Assembly (NCBI GenBank): GCA_001563795.1
Contig: LKML01000010.1
Span: 1-38,320, forward strand
DNA: 38,320 nucleotides
Direction: 5' to 3'
DNA from: Haloferacaceae archaeon B1-Br10_E2g22
Lineage (GTDB): Archaea; Halobacteriota; Halobacteria; Halobacteriales; Haloferacaceae
Below are positions 10,142 to 19,501 of the stretch, piece after piece. Each line of letters starts with the position of its first letter. Positions within the stretch are counted from its first letter, which is position 1. The notes below the pieces were generated by a model. That model was not told the DNA's origin and searched no databases. It saw only the letters and a program-made list of their open reading frames with translations. Made by a program: the position numbers and the translations under genes.

Positions 10142-11128
10142 CTACCCCGAGAGCTGCTGTCGGCCGGGTTCGATCAGTACATTGAGTTCTGCTGCAAGCG
10201 CAGCCTTTGCGTCCATCGGATGCAGTTCACCCGACTCCATGTCGGCTTTGAGGGCCTCGTAGCTGGCATACTCGAGATCACCACCGTATTTTTCGGGCCG
10301 TTCGACGACAACGTGCTCGACTCGCGGGAAAACGTGGTACTGGAACAACTGCAAAACAGGGTTCTCTCGGTCGTGGCCTTCGTCAGTGGGTTCAGGGTCA
10401 GCGGTCGGCGGACAGTAGGCGTCGTTGACCTTCTCGGTAATCTCTTGGCGAGTGTCTTCCATCGAGATCGTCACGCCGTCGCTCGAGGACATCTTTCCGA
10501 CACCCGTCGACAGATCAGCGATAATCGGCGTGTGGAGTGCCGGACGAACCTCGTAGTTGAGTTCAGGCAGCGTCTCACGGGCGAGCATATGGACTTTTCG
10601 CTGGTCGAGACCACCAACCGCGAGATCGACATCCAGATATTCGATATCGAGTGCCTGCATCAGTGGGTAGACCATCTGTGAGACTTTGGCGTGGTCGCCC
10701 CGCTGGATTTCGGCCATCGACCGTTTGGCCCGCGAGAGTGTCGTCTCCAACTCAGCGGCATGGAGATCTAGTGTGTAGGCTTTGTCCAACTGGAACTCCG
10801 AGCCAAGCACAAACTCGGTTTTGTCTTCGTCGAGTCCGTAGGCAATAAACTGGGCTTTCATCCGGTCGGCCGTCTCGCGGATTTCTTCAAACGTGCCTTT
10901 GTCGTTCAAATAAGCATGTACGTCGGCCAACAACACCGTGATCTCGAAGCCGGCCTCTTGGAGATCAATAAGTTTGGTTGCGGTCAGCATGTGGCCGATA
11001 TGAAGGACGCCAGAGGGCTCATAACCCACATAGGCTCGCTTGCCGTCGGGATCTGTGGCTAGCGTGCGAACCTCGTCTTCGGTGACCACCTCATCGGTAT
11101 TGCGGGTGATCAACTCATAAGCGTCCAT
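10142..11128 (-). CDS. tyrS: Tyrosyl-tRNA synthetase
   Basis: AYVGYEPSGVLHIGHMLTATKLIDLQEAGFEITVLLADVHAYLNDKGTFEEI; class I HIGH motif; KMSSSDG. Confidence 0.96.
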   Translation of the reverse strand: MDAYELITRNTDEVVTEDEVRTLATDPDGKRAYVGYEPSGVLHIGHMLTATKLIDLQEAGFEITVLLADVHAYLNDKGTFEEIRETADRMKAQFIAYGLDEDKTEFVLGSEFQLDKAYTLDLHAAELETTLSRAKRSMAEIQRGDHAKVSQMVYPLMQALDIEYLDVDLAVGGLDQRKVHMLARETLPELNYEVRPALHTPIIADLSTGVGKMSSSDGVTISMEDTRQEITEKVNDAYCPPTADPEPTDEGHDRENPVLQLFQYHVFPRVEHVVVERPEKYGGDLEYASYEALKADMESGELHPMDAKAALAAELNVLIEPGRQQLSG

Positions 11129-11179
11129 GCACGCTTGTCGGGTCAGCGATGTAAAATGACTTCTGAATGCGGCCTGCGA

Positions 11180-13168
11180 CTAGCCGCCACTGCTTCGTTG
11201 GGTGTCGGCGCGGTGTTCGCTAATCAGCTCATCGACCATGCTTGCTTTCTGTTCGCGTTCGCGTTCGGCTGCCCGCTCGTTCCAATCGTCGATGATGGCC
11301 TCAATCTCGCTGTCGTCGACCACCGCCAGTTCGTCGATCTCTTGGATCGAGACCTCATCGGCCGGCCCAACGGGAATCTCGGCTTCGAACAGTACTTCAT
11401 CGGCGACATCCGAGAGCCCACCCTCTCGCAGGACGACTCGAGGTTCGATTTCGGCCAGTTTTTTAGCGGTGCTCCTGCCGGCCCCCGAGGCGTCCCGGAA
11501 GTAGACGATATCGCCGCTGGTCAGCCCAATCGACTCGTCGGTTTCGTCAATGGCACGTTTGGTAAACTGCTCGATCGGTTTGACAGACACGAGGTCGCGT
11601 TCGCCGGCGACCGCATCCACGTTCGAGTGGTCGAGTTTCCAGAGTTCTTTGAGTCGATCCAGTTTCGCTTCCAGTTCATCCGCACGCTCGCGGGCCTCGT
11701 TGCGTTCGCGCTCGAGGCGATTGATCTCGCGGTTTCGCTGGGATATTTCGCGGCGTTCTCTCGCCTTGCGTCGCTCTTGTCGTTTGGCTTCCGAAAGCGC
11801 ATCTTTGTACTCTTCGAGTGTTTCGTCGCGCTCGGTGAGTTGTGCCTCGAGTTCCTCGGTATATGTCTGCAGTCGGCTAACCTGACGTTCCAACTCCTTG
11901 ATTCGGCGTTCCTCCGCAGAAAGCTCTCGTACTTCGTGGGTTGGTTCGTCTGTCTTTTGCTCTGGTTCGTCCGATAGTTCCCGCAAGGCGGCCTCAACCG
12001 AGGCACCGCCGGCGACGACGTGGGCGATAACTTCCTCGCGGTCGAACTGTCGGGGTGTCTTTTCGGCAATGCGTTCGAACTGGTCTTTGTGGTCGTCAAA
12101 CGCATATAGCCCAGCGGCCATCGCATCGCGTTCGTGGTCGTTTTCGTACTCGTGATCCCGTGTTCGGTGGACTTTTTCGTCGACCGGAATATCACTCGGC
12201 GGCACCCATCTGGTTGCATCGAAACTCCGGCGGAACTGCTCGACTGTCTGTGGCATCGGCGTCACGTCGGCGGCGACGATCAACGGCCGACCCTGGTCGA
12301 TCAGCCACTCGATAACGCCTGCTGTATCGACGGTACGGCTCGAAAACACGTTTAGCACACGCCCATCGAGCGAGACGACCGCCGCCGCCGTGGTCGTCCC
12401 TGGGTCGATACCGACGATCACCCGATCACGGCGGGTGACAAGCGGCTCATAGCTGATCCCATCGCGCCGTTCGCGGTCGATTTCGATACGCGTATCGCCT
12501 GCACGGTGGGTCGAAATCGGAATTTCGTCGGGAGTCGCCTCAACAGTAAAAACCGCGTTCGAAAAGCCGCCGTACTTTTCTGTGACGTCTTTGTCGAACT
12601 CGAGGGTAGCCTCTGTGAGTTTGGCTTCGACCTTGCCGGCCATTTTTTTGACACTGCCGTGAATTCGGCGCGTATAGCGGTCTTGGCTCCAGCCACCTTT
12701 GCCAGTCGAACGCCCGCGAGCGACTTTGACGGTCGTGGTGTTGGTAAACGCCGAGACCTCACAGCCGACGTTGGCAGCCGCAAGGCGGGCTGCGGCCTCG
12801 GCTTCCTTCATGGGCTTTTTGCCATACGGGACGCCGTGTCGGTGGGCGACCCGCGAGAGCGGTTCGGGTCGCTCGTCGCCGGTCACCTGGACGAGCGTCG
12901 TTGCTGATGGAAGTTGCCGCAAAAAGCCGACCAGCGCGTCTTTGTCCTCGGCGAGTTCGTAGGCATTGTCCGTTGCCAGCCGTGAGGGCTCGCGGTCGGC
13001 GAGTAGCCGACACAGTTTACGAAAGGAGACGACATCCCGCTCAATCTGTCCGTCCTCGAGGACGACAAGTGCATATGATGGTGAATCGCCGCGAATGTCG
13101 CCGCTCTGAATGTCGACACCGAACACCGGCCCTTCGATGATGGTCGTCTCCACGGTCACAATCACCAT
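11180..13168 (-). CDS. DUF460 / COG2433-type RNase H-like nuclease domain protein with central coiled coil
   Basis: VFGVDIQSGDIRGDSPSYALVVLEDGQIE; VIVGIDPGTTTAAAVVSLDGRVLNVFSSR; VHRTRDHEYENDHERDAMAAGLYAFD; long coiled coil. Confidence 0.9.
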   Translation of the reverse strand: MVIVTVETTIIEGPVFGVDIQSGDIRGDSPSYALVVLEDGQIERDVVSFRKLCRLLADREPSRLATDNAYELAEDKDALVGFLRQLPSATTLVQVTGDERPEPLSRVAHRHGVPYGKKPMKEAEAAARLAAANVGCEVSAFTNTTTVKVARGRSTGKGGWSQDRYTRRIHGSVKKMAGKVEAKLTEATLEFDKDVTEKYGGFSNAVFTVEATPDEIPISTHRAGDTRIEIDRERRDGISYEPLVTRRDRVIVGIDPGTTTAAAVVSLDGRVLNVFSSRTVDTAGVIEWLIDQGRPLIVAADVTPMPQTVEQFRRSFDATRWVPPSDIPVDEKVHRTRDHEYENDHERDAMAAGLYAFDDHKDQFERIAEKTPRQFDREEVIAHVVAGGASVEAALRELSDEPEQKTDEPTHEVRELSAEERRIKELERQVSRLQTYTEELEAQLTERDETLEEYKDALSEAKRQERRKARERREISQRNREINRLERERNEARERADELEAKLDRLKELWKLDHSNVDAVAGERDLVSVKPIEQFTKRAIDETDESIGLTSGDIVYFRDASGAGRSTAKKLAEIEPRVVLREGGLSDVADEVLFEAEIPVGPADEVSIQEIDELAVVDDSEIEAIIDDWNERAAEREREQKASMVDELISEHRADTQRSSGG

Positions 13169-13207
13169 AACACTGCAAGCAGTAAATACTCCACGCCGAA
13201 GGGGTCG

Positions 13208-14140
13208 TCAGGTCTCGTCAGCGAACGGAATCTCAATAGTCTGGCCGTCGGTTGCTAACATGACCTCGCCACTACATTCAGCTTCGGCTTGGCGTTTGAT
13301 CGGCGAGGCGTCCGCGCCGTATCTCGAAGAGATATGAGTCAACGCAAGGCGCTTGACGTCCGCTCGAGCAGCGATGTTGCCGGCTTCGCTGCCGGTCGAG
13401 TGGGCGGTTTTTCTCGCCCGCTCGGCGTTGTCGGCCGCAAACGTCGCATCGTGGATCAACAGATCCGCGTCGGCAGCGATCTCGACTGTGGCATCGACCG
13501 GCCGTGTATCACCCGTATAGATGACCTTTCGACCGGGACGTGGCTCGCCGACGACTTCGTCTGGCTCGATCACCCGGCCGTCGTCGAGTTCGACTGACTC
13601 ACCGGCGTGGAGTTGTCCGTAAGCCGGTCCTGGCGGAATCTCGAGTTCTTCTTCGGCCTTCTGGCGGTCGAACCGACCGGGTCGGTCGCCTTCGACGAGC
13701 GCGTAGCCGACCGAATTCGTCCGGTGGTGCGTCTGAAACGCTCGAATTACGTACTCGTCGGTCTCGCGGGCGATGTCGCCGGCTGAGAGTTCGATGATCT
13801 CGATTGGAAACGCCGGCTCGTAGTCGCCGACCGTAAGTAGCGTCTTGATTTGACCGCCCGTTCCCTGTGGCGTGTAGATCGTCATCGGCTTTTCGCGGCC
13901 GTTGAAACTCAGACTCTGGACGAACCCAGGGATGCCAAGAATGTGGTCGCCGTGCAGATGGGTGATAAAAACTGCCGTCGTATCGAAGCCGGTGTTAAAC
14001 CGCATCATTTGCCGCTGTGTGCCTTCGCCGCAGTCAAACAACAGGCCGTCTCCTTCGCGGTTGAGATAGATTGCACTCGGGGCCCGGTCGGTCGTCGGGA
14101 CGGCCCCGCTGGTGCCGAGAAAAGTCACACGTAACGACAT
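13208..14140 (-). CDS. rnz: Ribonuclease Z
   Basis: MSLRVTFLGTSGAVPTTDRAPSAIYLNREGDGLLFDCGEGTQRQMMRF; HLHGDHILGIPG; VIYTGDTRP; ALTHISSRYG. Start at 14140. Confidence 0.96.
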   Translation of the reverse strand: MSLRVTFLGTSGAVPTTDRAPSAIYLNREGDGLLFDCGEGTQRQMMRFNTGFDTTAVFITHLHGDHILGIPGFVQSLSFNGREKPMTIYTPQGTGGQIKTLLTVGDYEPAFPIEIIELSAGDIARETDEYVIRAFQTHHRTNSVGYALVEGDRPGRFDRQKAEEELEIPPGPAYGQLHAGESVELDDGRVIEPDEVVGEPRPGRKVIYTGDTRPVDATVEIAADADLLIHDATFAADNAERARKTAHSTGSEAGNIAARADVKRLALTHISSRYGADASPIKRQAEAECSGEVMLATDGQTIEIPFADET

Positions 14141-14212
14141 GCAAGCCAGTCGACGGTGCAAGAGTAAACGCCCTTCGGAACGCTCGCCACGTGTGAGGCT
14201 GTTGCTCTCGGA

Positions 14213-14355
14213 GGTGGCCCACCTACACGTAGTCGTAAACTACTCCGGCCTACTCGCTCACTACGTTCGCTCTCTTCTCACGGGCGTGGAGCGCCCGTTC
14301 GAATGGTCAGCGGAACCTCCGGTTCCGCACGACTTGAGGCCGGAGGCTCCACCTT
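14213..14355. mobile_element. Hairpin-rich non-coding remnant, possibly an IS end
   Basis: Consecutive inverted repeats: GGTGG-c-CCACC, GTAGT-cgtaa-ACTAC, ACGGGCG-tggag-CGCCCGT, GCGGAACC-tcc-GGTTCCGC, GGAG-g-CTCC. Located directly before a truncated gene. Confidence 0.4.
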
Positions 14356-14601
14356 GGAACTGCTGAAAACAGAACGCTGACTGCGATCCTCCACGAGGAA
14401 ACAACCAGCAACGAAACGTTCGATCACCTTGGAAACGAGAGTCTCGACAGACCGATTGTCGACGAAGAGAGCAACCCCGTTTCTGGTGAGGCCAACATCA
14501 CCGTTCCAACGCCTGAGACCGACACCGAGGATGATGATGCTGAAGACGACTCTGATAAGAATACAGGAGACGAAAATGAAGACGAAAACGACGACGAGTA
14601 G
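14350..14601 (+). pseudogene. 3' fragment of a haloarchaeal DUF7282-like surface/secreted protein gene
   Basis: Frame ...AENRTLTAILHEETTSNETFDHLGNESLDRPIVDEESNPVSGEANITVPTPETDTEDDDAEDDSDKNTGDENEDENDDE*. It resembles DUF7282 tails (TLTAMPHLDTN..E.YDF) but has no 5' part; upstream is hairpin sequence. Confidence 0.55.
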
Positions 14602-14790
14602 TGACTGAAGAACGCTCGGTGTGTAGAATTTCTGTGGATCTTTTTACACACGGCAGTACCGAGGAGTCACCAGTTTGTTTCACAGCGTACCTGTTGGCCG
14701 TTTTCGACAGATACCGAAACGCCCTCGAGAACGCAGACAACGAACGGAGAAACAGATTCTTCACATGGCTCGACGAATAAGCGTGTTGCA

Positions 14791-15051
14791 ATGCTCGAGC
14801 TCTATCAGTCCGAAGGCTGTCCACACTGTGCAAAGGTTCGCGAGACGCTCTCAGAACTCGGCGTTTCGTACGTCTCGCATGCGCCCCGGCTGCCCGGCGA
14901 TGTCGGTGGCGATGTGGCCAACGAGGTAACGTACGACGAACTCACCGTCGGTGGGGAAGACCAGATTCCGTATCTGGTTGATACCGACCGTGGGGTTCGG
15001 ATGTACGAAAGCGACGACATCGTCGAGTATCTCGAAACACACTACGCTTAG
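14791..15051 (+). CDS. Glutaredoxin / GST N-terminal-like protein
   Basis: MLELYQSEGCPHCAKVRETLSELGVSYVSH...VGGEDQIPYLVDTDRGVRMYESDDIVEYLETHYA: CPHC, IPYLVD, ESDDIVEYL. Confidence 0.92.
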   Translation: MLELYQSEGCPHCAKVRETLSELGVSYVSHAPRLPGDVGGDVANEVTYDELTVGGEDQIPYLVDTDRGVRMYESDDIVEYLETHYA

Positions 15052-15099
15052 GTGGTTCCAACCGACTGATTCTTACTGCTGGGCCGACCATTCCCGTCA

Positions 15100-16131
15100 A
15101 TGGACGCGCCGCTGTGGATCGACACCTACGCGCCCGCACTCGAAGATCTTCCTCAACCGGAGCCCCGCGAGCAACTCGAGCGTACCGTCGGCGAGCCGAT
15201 GAACCTCGTTATTCAGGGACCGCCGGGCGTCGGCAAAACCGCCGCTGCCCGTGCGCTGGCCCGCGAAGTCCACGACGATATTGAGGCAGACCTAATCGAA
15301 CTCAACGTCGCGGACTTTTTCAATCGAAGTAAAAAAGAGATTCAATCCGACCCTCGATTTGAACCGTTTTTGGCCGGCCGCAGTCGGATGGCCAAACGGG
15401 ATATGATAAACCATGTCCTCAAAGAATCAGCCAGCCACGCGCCGGTTTCAGGGACGTTCAAAACCGTCTTGCTCGACAACAGCGAGGCGATCCGCGAAGA
15501 CTTCCAGCAGGCGTTGCGACGCGTGATGGAACAACACCACCGCACTACTCAGTTCGTCTTTACAACGCGCCAGCCTGCCAAACTCATCGCCCCGATCTCC
15601 TCGCGGTGTTTCCCGATCCCGATGCGGGCTGCGACGACTGACGAAACGATTGGCGTCCTCGAGGACATCTGCCAAAACGAAGCCGTCGACTACGAGACAG
15701 AAGGACTCGAGTTCATTGCTAGTGCGGCAGGTGGCAACCTTCGAGAGGCGATTTTGACCGCCCAGACGACCGCTACACAGACCGACGAGATCACGATGCA
15801 AACCGCTTATGAGACGCTGGGTGAACTCGGCGATGACGACCGTCTTTTGAGCACGCTGACGGATGCGCGCGACGGCAATCTCAAAACCGCCCGAAAAACG
15901 GTCGACGACCTGCTTTCTGAGGAAGGCTACGACGGATCCGAACTCCTCGGCGAGTTGCTTCGGGTTGCCCGATCGCGCTCGGAGTTTCGGTCCGACGATA
16001 TCACGCGCCTACACGCCCTCGCTGGCGAAGCTGACCTCGAGCTTACAGAAGGACTGGATGACCGACTCCATCTCACACATCTGCTGGCTGCCTGGGCCGA
16101 GGGTCGACGGGAGCTTCGAGCGACCGTATGA
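15100..16131 (+). CDS. rfcC: Replication factor C small-subunit paralogue (AAA+ clamp-loader-like)
   Basis: APLWIDTYAPALEDL; GPPGVGKTAAARALA; DFQQALRRVMEQHHRTTQFVFTTRQPAKLIAPISSRCFP; overall RFC small-subunit organisation. Confidence 0.88.
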   Translation: MDAPLWIDTYAPALEDLPQPEPREQLERTVGEPMNLVIQGPPGVGKTAAARALAREVHDDIEADLIELNVADFFNRSKKEIQSDPRFEPFLAGRSRMAKRDMINHVLKESASHAPVSGTFKTVLLDNSEAIREDFQQALRRVMEQHHRTTQFVFTTRQPAKLIAPISSRCFPIPMRAATTDETIGVLEDICQNEAVDYETEGLEFIASAAGGNLREAILTAQTTATQTDEITMQTAYETLGELGDDDRLLSTLTDARDGNLKTARKTVDDLLSEEGYDGSELLGELLRVARSRSEFRSDDITRLHALAGEADLELTEGLDDRLHLTHLLAAWAEGRRELRATV

Positions 16132-16736
16132 GCCTCCCGTATGCGGTCGCACCGGGTGCGTGGCGATATGCAGCAGCCTGTTTTGTCGTTGCACTGGTAG
16201 CCGCCGTCATCGCGCCGCTGGGAGCCCTCATCGCAGTCGCTCTGGGTGTAGGCGTGTTGTGGTTTCACCGTGATCCGAACCGAACGCCACCAGAGTCGGG
16301 TGTACTCGCACCTGCAGACGGCCACGTATCGGTTATTCGAAAGGAAGGAGACCAACTGCGGATTGGGATCTTTATGAACGTTACCGACGTCCATGTCAAC
16401 CGCGCGCCGATGGCTGGGACGGTCAAGACGGTTGAACACCGTCCCGGTGCGTACAAACCTGCCTTCTCGAAAGCGTCTGACCGGAACGAGCGAGTGGTCA
16501 TCGACTGCGGTGAGTACGAACTCGCGTTGATCGCCGGCTGGTTTGCTCGCCGAATCCACCCGTACGTTGAGCCGGGCGACAAGCTCATTCGCGGCCAACG
16601 AATCGGCCACGTCTCGTTTGGGAGCCGCGCAGACGTGGTGTTGCCTGCCGACTACTCGAGCGACGATCTACGCATACAGCACGGCGATGCCGTCACAGCG
16701 GGCGAAACGCAACTGATCGAGATGAACCAAGCGTAG
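16128..16736 (+). CDS. Archaetidylserine decarboxylase (phosphatidylserine decarboxylase family)
   Basis: FHRDPNRTPPESGVLAPADGHVSVI; IGIFMNVTDVHVNRAPMAGTV; GEYELALIAGWFARRI; SFGSRADVVLPAD (GS processing site). ATGA overlap with the preceding gene. Confidence 0.93.
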   Translation: MSLPYAVAPGAWRYAAACFVVALVAAVIAPLGALIAVALGVGVLWFHRDPNRTPPESGVLAPADGHVSVIRKEGDQLRIGIFMNVTDVHVNRAPMAGTVKTVEHRPGAYKPAFSKASDRNERVVIDCGEYELALIAGWFARRIHPYVEPGDKLIRGQRIGHVSFGSRADVVLPADYSSDDLRIQHGDAVTAGETQLIEMNQA

Positions 16737-16743
16737 CCGCAGC

Positions 16744-17286
16744 CTACCACGGCTCGTTTTTAACGCCGATTTTGTAGGCAACGATATTAGTCCCCACATG
16801 GAGGATTGGCGTCATGATCAGGATCACTGCAAGCACCGCTGGCGTGAACGTTGCAAGGAACCAGTCGCTGGCAACAACAAACGCCAACAGCAGCGCGCCA
16901 ACGACAAAGTCGAGTTGATCGAGCCCCGGAAACGCCGCACCGCGTTCGCGGCCGCTCCGCCGTTTAATAAAAGAGGCACCGATATCGCCGAGCATCGCAC
17001 CAAAGGCGAGCCCGAATGCTGCATGCAATGGGAACGTCGGCAGAGCGAATTCCAGCCCGCTCGAGATGGGGTCGTTGATTGCGTTCAGACCGACTGCGAG
17101 GAGCACGCCAACGAGGGTACCGACTGCCGTTCCGCGCCAGGTTTTGCCGTCGCCCAACACGCGCCGGCCGCCCCATGATCGACCACCGTCGATTGGACGA
17201 CCGCCGCCGGCGAGCACAGCCGCATTGTTTGGTACGTAAGCGGGCAACATCGCCCAAAACGCCGTCACAACAAGTGAGCCGACCAT
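16744..17286 (-). CDS. carS: CDP-archaeol synthase
   Basis: [52 protein letters not shown]...[39 protein letters not shown]. Start at 17286. Confidence 0.94.
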   Translation of the reverse strand: MVGSLVVTAFWAMLPAYVPNNAAVLAGGGRPIDGGRSWGGRRVLGDGKTWRGTAVGTLVGVLLAVGLNAINDPISSGLEFALPTFPLHAAFGLAFGAMLGDIGASFIKRRSGRERGAAFPGLDQLDFVVGALLLAFVVASDWFLATFTPAVLAVILIMTPILHVGTNIVAYKIGVKNEPW

Positions 17287-17386
17287 ACCACATCGTTGCA
17301 GGCGAGTACTTAATGTGCGACGATTCACGCCGACTGTAGGCGTCCGAAACGATGAAGCCACCTACCCATCTACAGATAGCTATTCA

Positions 17387-18199
17387 ATGCTGACAAAGCG
17401 CATCATCCCGTGTATCGACGTCGATCTCGACGACGACGGCAACGCCGCGGTGTACACTGGAGTCAACTTCGAGGATCTCAAATACACCGGCGATCCTGTT
17501 GAGATGGCGAAAGCCTACAACGACGCTGGTGCTGATGAGTTCGTCTTTCTGGATATCACTGCCAGCGCAGAGGGCCGAGAAACAATGCTCGAGACCGTCT
17601 CAGCGGTCGCCGATGAGTGTTTCATTCCACTCACAGTCGGTGGTGGGATTCGAACAAAAGAGGATATTAAAGAGACACTGCGGGCGGGCGCAGACAAAGT
17701 CTCGATTAACACCGCTGCACTCCAGCGGCCCGAACTCATCACCGAGGGCGCAGCGGCCTTCGGCAGCCAGTGTATCGTCATCTCGGTCGACGCACGCCGA
17801 CGGTACGACGACGAAGGTGAATACTACAGTAGCGTCGACGGCGAAGAGTGCTGGTTCGAGTGTACGATCAAAGGTGGTCGCGAAGGCACTGGACGGGATG
17901 TCGTCGAGTGGGCAATCGAGGCCGAAGAACGCGGTGCAGGCGAGCTGTTTGTCAACTCGATTGATACGGACGGCACCAAAAACGGCTACGACATACCGCT
18001 GACGAAAGCCGTCTGTGAGAACGTCTCGACGCCCGTGATTGCCTCTTCGGGCTGTGGATCGCCCGATCATATGGCCGAGGTGTTCACCGAAGCCGGTGCG
18101 GACGCAGGACTTGCAGCCTCGATTTTCCACTTTGATGAGTACTCGATTCAGGAGACTAAACAACAACTTCGCGAGGCTGGAATCGAAGTCAGGCTATAA
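17387..18199 (+). CDS. hisF: Imidazole glycerol phosphate synthase subunit HisF
   Basis: [95 protein letters not shown]. Start at 17387. Confidence 0.97.
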   Translation: MLTKRIIPCIDVDLDDDGNAAVYTGVNFEDLKYTGDPVEMAKAYNDAGADEFVFLDITASAEGRETMLETVSAVADECFIPLTVGGGIRTKEDIKETLRAGADKVSINTAALQRPELITEGAAAFGSQCIVISVDARRRYDDEGEYYSSVDGEECWFECTIKGGREGTGRDVVEWAIEAEERGAGELFVNSIDTDGTKNGYDIPLTKAVCENVSTPVIASSGCGSPDHMAEVFTEAGADAGLAASIFHFDEYSIQETKQQLREAGIEVRL

Positions 18200-18271
18200 C
18201 GTATTGGGTTTTGAGACGTTGGTTGTTGGAATGTTTCCGGTACTATTTCGATGGTTGTTCGGCTGTAGGAA

Positions 18272-18544
18272 ATGACAACGGACTTTACCTCGTGTGCCAA
18301 TCATAGCGGTGTGTCCCCCCGCAGCTACCCCCACCCTTCCACCATTGAACCGCTGTTGTTGTCACTCAAAGATACGGCCGCAGTCTCTTCGGTGTCTATC
18401 GTCTTTGAGGGCCAGACGACGACGACCGCCGAGGGTCGCCAAGAGTATACTGTCTCTCTGACTGAACTGCCGCCCGACGAACGGATGACACACTGGCTGA
18501 CTGTCGACGCTGAGACTGTCGTCTCACTCGAGAAAAGGCGATAG
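18272..18544 (+). CDS. Small haloarchaeal protein, DUF7511-like
   Basis: LPPDERMTHWLTVDAETVVSLEKRR tail resembles the conserved small haloarchaeal family (...TTWLTA...SFVSLDE.R). Start uncertain. Confidence 0.55.
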   Translation: MTTDFTSCANHSGVSPRSYPHPSTIEPLLLSLKDTAAVSSVSIVFEGQTTTTAEGRQEYTVSLTELPPDERMTHWLTVDAETVVSLEKRR

Positions 18545-18580
18545 CAATCCTCTGGTCGGTTTCGACGAGCCGAGTGTCGA

Positions 18581-18865
18581 TCAGACCGCAGCCCTGAACG
18601 ATTCAACGAAGCTGTCTGTTTTCGTTCGGACTCCTTGAGCGGCTTCCGCAAGTGCATCAAGCGGATCAAGACCGCCGTCAGTTGTAATCGCAAGCACAGG
18701 GTCGGTTTGCCCACCGGACTGTTCGGGATTCATATCGTAGGTTGCCGCCGAGACGCCGGCGGTGTTCAGGAGTTCGCCCTTGAGGACATTCATGAACGTG
18801 TGATCCTCGCCAGCGATCTCGATGCGGAGTTCCTCGTCTGTTTTCTCAATAACCCGCAGTTCCAT
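18581..18865 (-). CDS. rpoL: DNA-directed RNA polymerase subunit L
   Basis: [65 protein letters not shown]. Start at 18865. Confidence 0.95.
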   Translation of the reverse strand: MELRVIEKTDEELRIEIAGEDHTFMNVLKGELLNTAGVSAATYDMNPEQSGGQTDPVLAITTDGGLDPLDALAEAAQGVRTKTDSFVESFRAAV

Positions 18866-19051
18866 ACAGAGCCATTGGCTGTGTGTTGTTTCAGTGTTTC
18901 GTTGTGCTATGCACATAGACAGACACTATCCGATACTCACATACATGCTCAACGTAGCATAGCTGGTACATACGGACACGGCAAACGTCGTCTCAACAGA
19001 CCACAGGGAGCAAAAAGCATATAATAACGACTGGGTTATTGGTTTGTAGAC

Positions 19052-19363
19052 ATGGTCGATCTACTGCCACTGTTCGGTCCAGTCGGACCGGAGATGCTCA
19101 TTATCCTGCTCGTGTTAGTGCTCTTGTTCGGTGCGAACAAGATCCCAAAACTCGCCCGCTCGACCGGCCAAGCAATGGGTGAGTTCAAAAAAGGCCGCGA
19201 AGAGATCGAAGAGGAACTCGAGGAAATCAGTGATCCGAGTACCGGCAGCACCGGCAGCTCTGGCAGTTCGACAAGCGACCCCGAACCAATCGTCGACGAA
19301 GACGACGAAGCCAAAACCACAGCTGAATCAGAAACCGAAGCTGAATCCGAAAACTGGTCGTAA
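19052..19363 (+). CDS. tatA: Sec-independent (Tat) translocase subunit TatA
   Basis: PLFGPVGPEMLIILLVLVLLFGANKIPKLARSTGQAMGEFKKGREEIEEELEE. Confidence 0.95.
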   Translation: MVDLLPLFGPVGPEMLIILLVLVLLFGANKIPKLARSTGQAMGEFKKGREEIEEELEEISDPSTGSTGSSGSSTSDPEPIVDEDDEAKTTAESETEAESENWS

Positions 19364-19399
19364 CTCCGTTTGTCGGCTATTTTTGTGGTACTGCATAGC

Positions 19400-19472
19400 G
19401 GGCACGTGGCCTAGTGGACAAGGCGAGTGGTTCCTAACCGCTCGATCGTGGGTTCGAATCCCATCGTGCCCG
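19400..19472 (+). tRNA. tRNA-Arg (anticodon CCT)
   Basis: GGGCACG.TG.GCCTAGTGGACAAGGC.G.AGTGG-TTCCTAA-CCGCT.CGATC.GTGGG-TTCGAAT-CCCAT.CGTGCCC.G: full cloverleaf, anticodon CCT, no encoded CCA. Confidence 0.95.
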
Positions 19473-19501
19473 TTGTCTCCGCACTGTGAGGGTGAGACGA
19501 T

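Noticed and set aside
11135-11977. 280-aa plus-strand ORF
   Set aside because: Lies antisense to the DUF460-type gene; composition (FLFAFAFG, RVVEFPEFFESIQF) is typical of antisense frames.
19400-19472. tRNA-Arg as an integration site for a mobile element
   Set aside because: No integrase nearby and no direct repeat of the tRNA 3' end was seen in the window.
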